From assembly GCF_008386585.1 (NCBI RefSeq), contig NZ_VUOB01000072.1, forward strand, positions 64,559-98,535: a stretch of DNA of 33,977 nt. The letters run 5' to 3'. Below the pieces are notes generated by a model. The model was not told where the DNA came from and did no database searches. It saw only the letters and a program-made list of their open reading frames with translations. The position numbers and the translations under genes are program-made. Positions within the stretch are counted from its first letter, which is position 1, and each line of letters opens with the position of its first letter. Source of the DNA: Solihabitans fulvus (GTDB taxonomy: Bacteria > Actinomycetota > Actinomycetes > Mycobacteriales > Pseudonocardiaceae). Positions 32,254 to 33,977 of the stretch are shown in pieces.

Positions 32254-32826
32254 TGTTGTCGGTGTGGACGGTGGCGACGCTTCGGACAGATCCAACTGAT
32301 CTGGGTTGTCGGCCAAGGATTGCCAGAAGTCGACGTAGGCCTGTTCGTGCAGGACGCCTAGGCGGGTAAGGCGTGCTCTGGGGAGGGTGTCCTCGGCGGT
32401 TGGATCCAGGTCGGCGAGCAGGGACTTGTAGAGGTCGCGCCATTCGCGGTGCTGCGCGGCCTGGATCCGGGCCAGGCTTGCCACGCCGTCGGGCTCGCCG
32501 AGGTCCGCGAAGGTCAGCTTGAGCAGGGCCTGGTTGCGCGTCTCCGGCTGCGGGGTGTCGGGGTCGGCCAGCCAGCGCGCCAGCACCTCGCGCCCCGCGT
32601 CGGTGAGGTGGAAGACGCGCCGCCGCCGACCGTGTTCCTCCGGTTGCTCGACCAGCAGGCCGAGCTCGGCGAGCTTCGGCGGGTCGCGGTACAGCTGCGC
32701 GTGCGGGATCGGCCAGTAGTAGCCGACGGTCTCCTCGACGCGCGCCTTCAACTCGTACGGGGTCATCGGGCCGTAGCGGGCGATCAGGCCCAGCACCACG
32801 TAGGCCGACGAACTGAGCTCGTCCAC
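32245..32826 (-). CDS. PadR-family transcriptional regulator (long form)
   Basis: 193 residues of the longer PadR class: winged helix at the N-terminus (YVVLGLIARYGPMTPYELKARVEETVGYYWPIPHAQLYRDPPKLAELGLL) and a C-terminal dimerisation domain (Vir_act_alpha_C-like; HREWRDLYKSLLADL, EQAYVDFWQSLADN). GTG start with AAGGAT upstream. Divergent from the esterase, sharing the operator at 32852-32906. It likely represses both itself and the esterase. It is not close to the short PadR at 4218. Confidence 0.93.
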   Translation of the reverse strand: MDELSSSAYVVLGLIARYGPMTPYELKARVEETVGYYWPIPHAQLYRDPPKLAELGLLVEQPEEHGRRRRVFHLTDAGREVLARWLADPDTPQPETRNQALLKLTFADLGEPDGVASLARIQAAQHREWRDLYKSLLADLDPTAEDTLPRARLTRLGVLHEQAYVDFWQSLADNPDQLDLSEASPPSTPTTTS

Positions 32827-32845
32827 GGTCCCAAGATCCTTCCCG

Positions 32846-32912
32846 TTGACACGGTCTCACTGAGACTATACCTTCGTCCCATCGAGACCGTATCAGTGAG
32901 ACTATCTAGGAG
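32846..32912. promoter_or_regulatory. shared PadR operator and divergent promoters
   Basis: Repeats: GGTCTC-ACT-GAGAC palindrome at 32853-32866, GAGACC at 32884-32889, and the direct repeat TCASTGAGACTAT at 32857-32869 and 32893-32905 (36 bases apart). Plus-strand TTGACA (32846-32851) and TATACC (32867-32872) are promoter-like with a short spacer (15), and TAGGAG (32907-32912) is the esterase ribosome-binding site. On the minus strand, TATAGT lies over the first repeat. The geometry fits a PadR dimer binding at both half-sites. Confidence 0.6.
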
Positions 32913-32918
32913 AATCTG

Positions 32919-33854
32919 ATGTTCGTGCACCCCGACCTCGCCGACGTGTTCGCCGCGATGCCCGCCCGCCCCACGAACCCCTACGCCGACATCGAGGCCA
33001 CCAGGGCGGACTTCCGCGCGCTGATGGCGCCGCTGATGCCCGCGAGCGATCCCCGCGTCACCGTCGAGGACGACGTGGTCACCGGGCCCGACGGCAACAC
33101 GATCGACGTGCAGATCCTGCGGCCGACCTCGGCCACCGGCACGCTGCCCGCCGTGCTCTACATCCACGGCGGCGGCTTCGCCTACGGCGAACTGGACGGC
33201 CCGTCCCCGATGGCGCGCGAGATCTGCGCCGAGGTCGGCGCGGTCGTCGTCAACGTGCACTACCGACTCGCCCCCGAGCACCGCTTCCCCGCCGGAATCG
33301 AGGACTGCTACGCGGCCCTGCGCTGGCTGGCCGACAACGCGGCCACACTCGGCGTCGACCCCACCCGCATCGGCGTGGCCGGCGCGTCCGCCGGCGGCTG
33401 CCTCACCGCCGCCCTGGCCCTCCTCGCCCGCGACCGGGGCGGCCCGGCGATCGCGCACCAGTGCCTGCTCATCCCGGTACTGGACGACCAGGTCGACGCC
33501 GCCATAACCGACCGGTTCGACGACCCGAGGATCTTCAACTCGGCCGGCCTCGCCCACACCTGGGACACCTACCTGGGCCCGAACCGCGCAGCCGAGGTGT
33601 CGCCCTACGCCGCCCCGGCCCGCGCCACGAACCTGACCGGCCTGCCGCCCGCCTACGTCCTCACCTGCGGCCTCGACCCCCTGCGCGACGAGGGCCTCAC
33701 CTACGCCCGGCGTTTGGCAGAAGCCGACGTCCCAGTAGAAACCAAGGACATCCCCGGCGCCTGGCACTTCTTCGAGGCCTACGCCCCCACCAGCAACCTA
33801 GCGAGGCACACCACCACCCACTGGCAAACCGCCATCCACACCGCCCTGACCTAA
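32919..33854 (+). CDS. HSL-family alpha/beta hydrolase (esterase/lipase)
   Basis: 311 residues, hormone-sensitive-lipase family. Oxyanion motif HGGGFAYG (residues about 84-91), nucleophile S157 in GASAGG, Asp in CGLDPLRDEG and His in GAWHFFEAY complete the triad. No signal peptide, so cytoplasmic. Substrate: short acyl esters likely, exact one unknown. TAGGAG is 6 bases before the ATG. Divergent PadR gene, with shared operator, implies induction by a small molecule that the enzyme may hydrolyse (inference). Confidence 0.92.
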   Translation: MFVHPDLADVFAAMPARPTNPYADIEATRADFRALMAPLMPASDPRVTVEDDVVTGPDGNTIDVQILRPTSATGTLPAVLYIHGGGFAYGELDGPSPMAREICAEVGAVVVNVHYRLAPEHRFPAGIEDCYAALRWLADNAATLGVDPTRIGVAGASAGGCLTAALALLARDRGGPAIAHQCLLIPVLDDQVDAAITDRFDDPRIFNSAGLAHTWDTYLGPNRAAEVSPYAAPARATNLTGLPPAYVLTCGLDPLRDEGLTYARRLAEADVPVETKDIPGAWHFFEAYAPTSNLARHTTTHWQTAIHTALT

Positions 33855-33874
33855 CCGAACCCGCGCCAACGCAC

Positions 33875-33933
33875 CGCTTTTTCACTTCGTGACGGCGCGG
33901 ACCCACGCGCTTTTTTACTTCGTGACGGTGCGG
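33875..33933 (+). repeat. 26-bp direct repeat downstream of the esterase, containing the 17-bp element
   Basis: CGCTTTTT-[C/T]-ACTTCGTGACGG-[C/T]-GCGG occurs at 33875-33900 and 33908-33933 (24/26 identical). The first copy contains the perfect 17-bp match to 32237-32253. The T-run precedes the shared core. Confidence 0.88.
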
Positions 33934-33977
33934 TGCGTGCGAGTTCGCCGTCGGCCCCTGGAGGCGCAGGAGGGCGA

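Noticed and set aside
33875..33933. Intrinsic terminator for the esterase
   Set aside because: The T-runs precede rather than follow any stem, and no strong hairpin is visible; described as a repeat instead.
1..33977. tRNA, rRNA, insertion sequences, integrase attachment sites
   Set aside because: None recognised by eye on either strand. The only recombinase is XerD, which is housekeeping by context.

Overview
The window is high-GC (roughly 70%), with many GTG starts and many 1-8 nt stop/start overlaps. It is a chromosomal segment of a filamentous-type actinobacterium. The conserved run parA - small protein - scpA - scpB - rluB with xerD, a Rv1700-type NUDIX hydrolase and pyrG upstream is the arrangement known from Mycobacterium and Pseudonocardiales. 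Large paralogous regulators (SARP/NB-ARC/TPR, two LuxR-type two-component systems, PadR, AraC, ArsR) suggest a Pseudonocardiales member (Kutzneria/Saccharothrix/Lentzea-like). The genus is inference.

Layout. 1-4016: CPA2 cation/proton antiporter with a structured-looking leader, a dihydroxy-acid dehydratase family enzyme and an SDR, closely overlapped, ending in a small tandem repeat that runs through the SDR stop codon. 4140-6128: a short PadR repressor behind a palindromic operator, coupled to two tandem DUF1048 proteins of unknown function, then an alpha/beta hydrolase. 6194-8286: RibD-type reductase and VOC protein (minus strand), then a double-GNAT acetyltransferase that has lost its C-terminus. 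8287-11101: a relatively AT-rich accessory block with two uncharacterised proteins, a membrane-anchored von Willebrand A protein with a cysteine-rich outer domain, and a stray C-terminal coding fragment. 11102-12481: divergent mycothiol-dependent-isomerase-like protein and AraC regulator. 12540-16290: response regulator/histidine kinase divergent from an FtsX-type ABC transporter. 16319-20081: chromosome-segregation operon (parA, RHH-like protein, scpA, scpB, rluB). 20180-24138: ArsR regulator, xerD, NUDIX hydrolase, pyrG. 24384-27149: large AfsR-like regulator. 27192-32235: a second response regulator/kinase pair divergent from a second ABC transporter. 32245-33854: PadR repressor divergent from an HSL-family esterase, with a shared operator and a 17-bp repeat at the 3' end of each gene.

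How the genes work together. The segregation and pyrG/xerD genes are housekeeping. Around them sit self-contained regulator-plus-effector modules: two signal-sensing ABC export/resistance modules, two PadR modules and an orphan SARP. The usual downstream neighbours of rluB (cmk, der) and upstream neighbours of pyrG (recN/tlyA region) are absent, so the conserved core is interrupted on both sides by accessory modules.

The best candidates for undescribed biology are the PadR-DUF1048-DUF1048-hydrolase module, the 8287-11101 accessory block, the antiporter leader RNA and the 3'-end repeats of the PadR/esterase pair. I saw no tRNA, rRNA, insertion sequence or CRISPR array. No stretch longer than 300 bases lacks a gene. 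The intergenic regions of 60-260 bases are described where they show structure.
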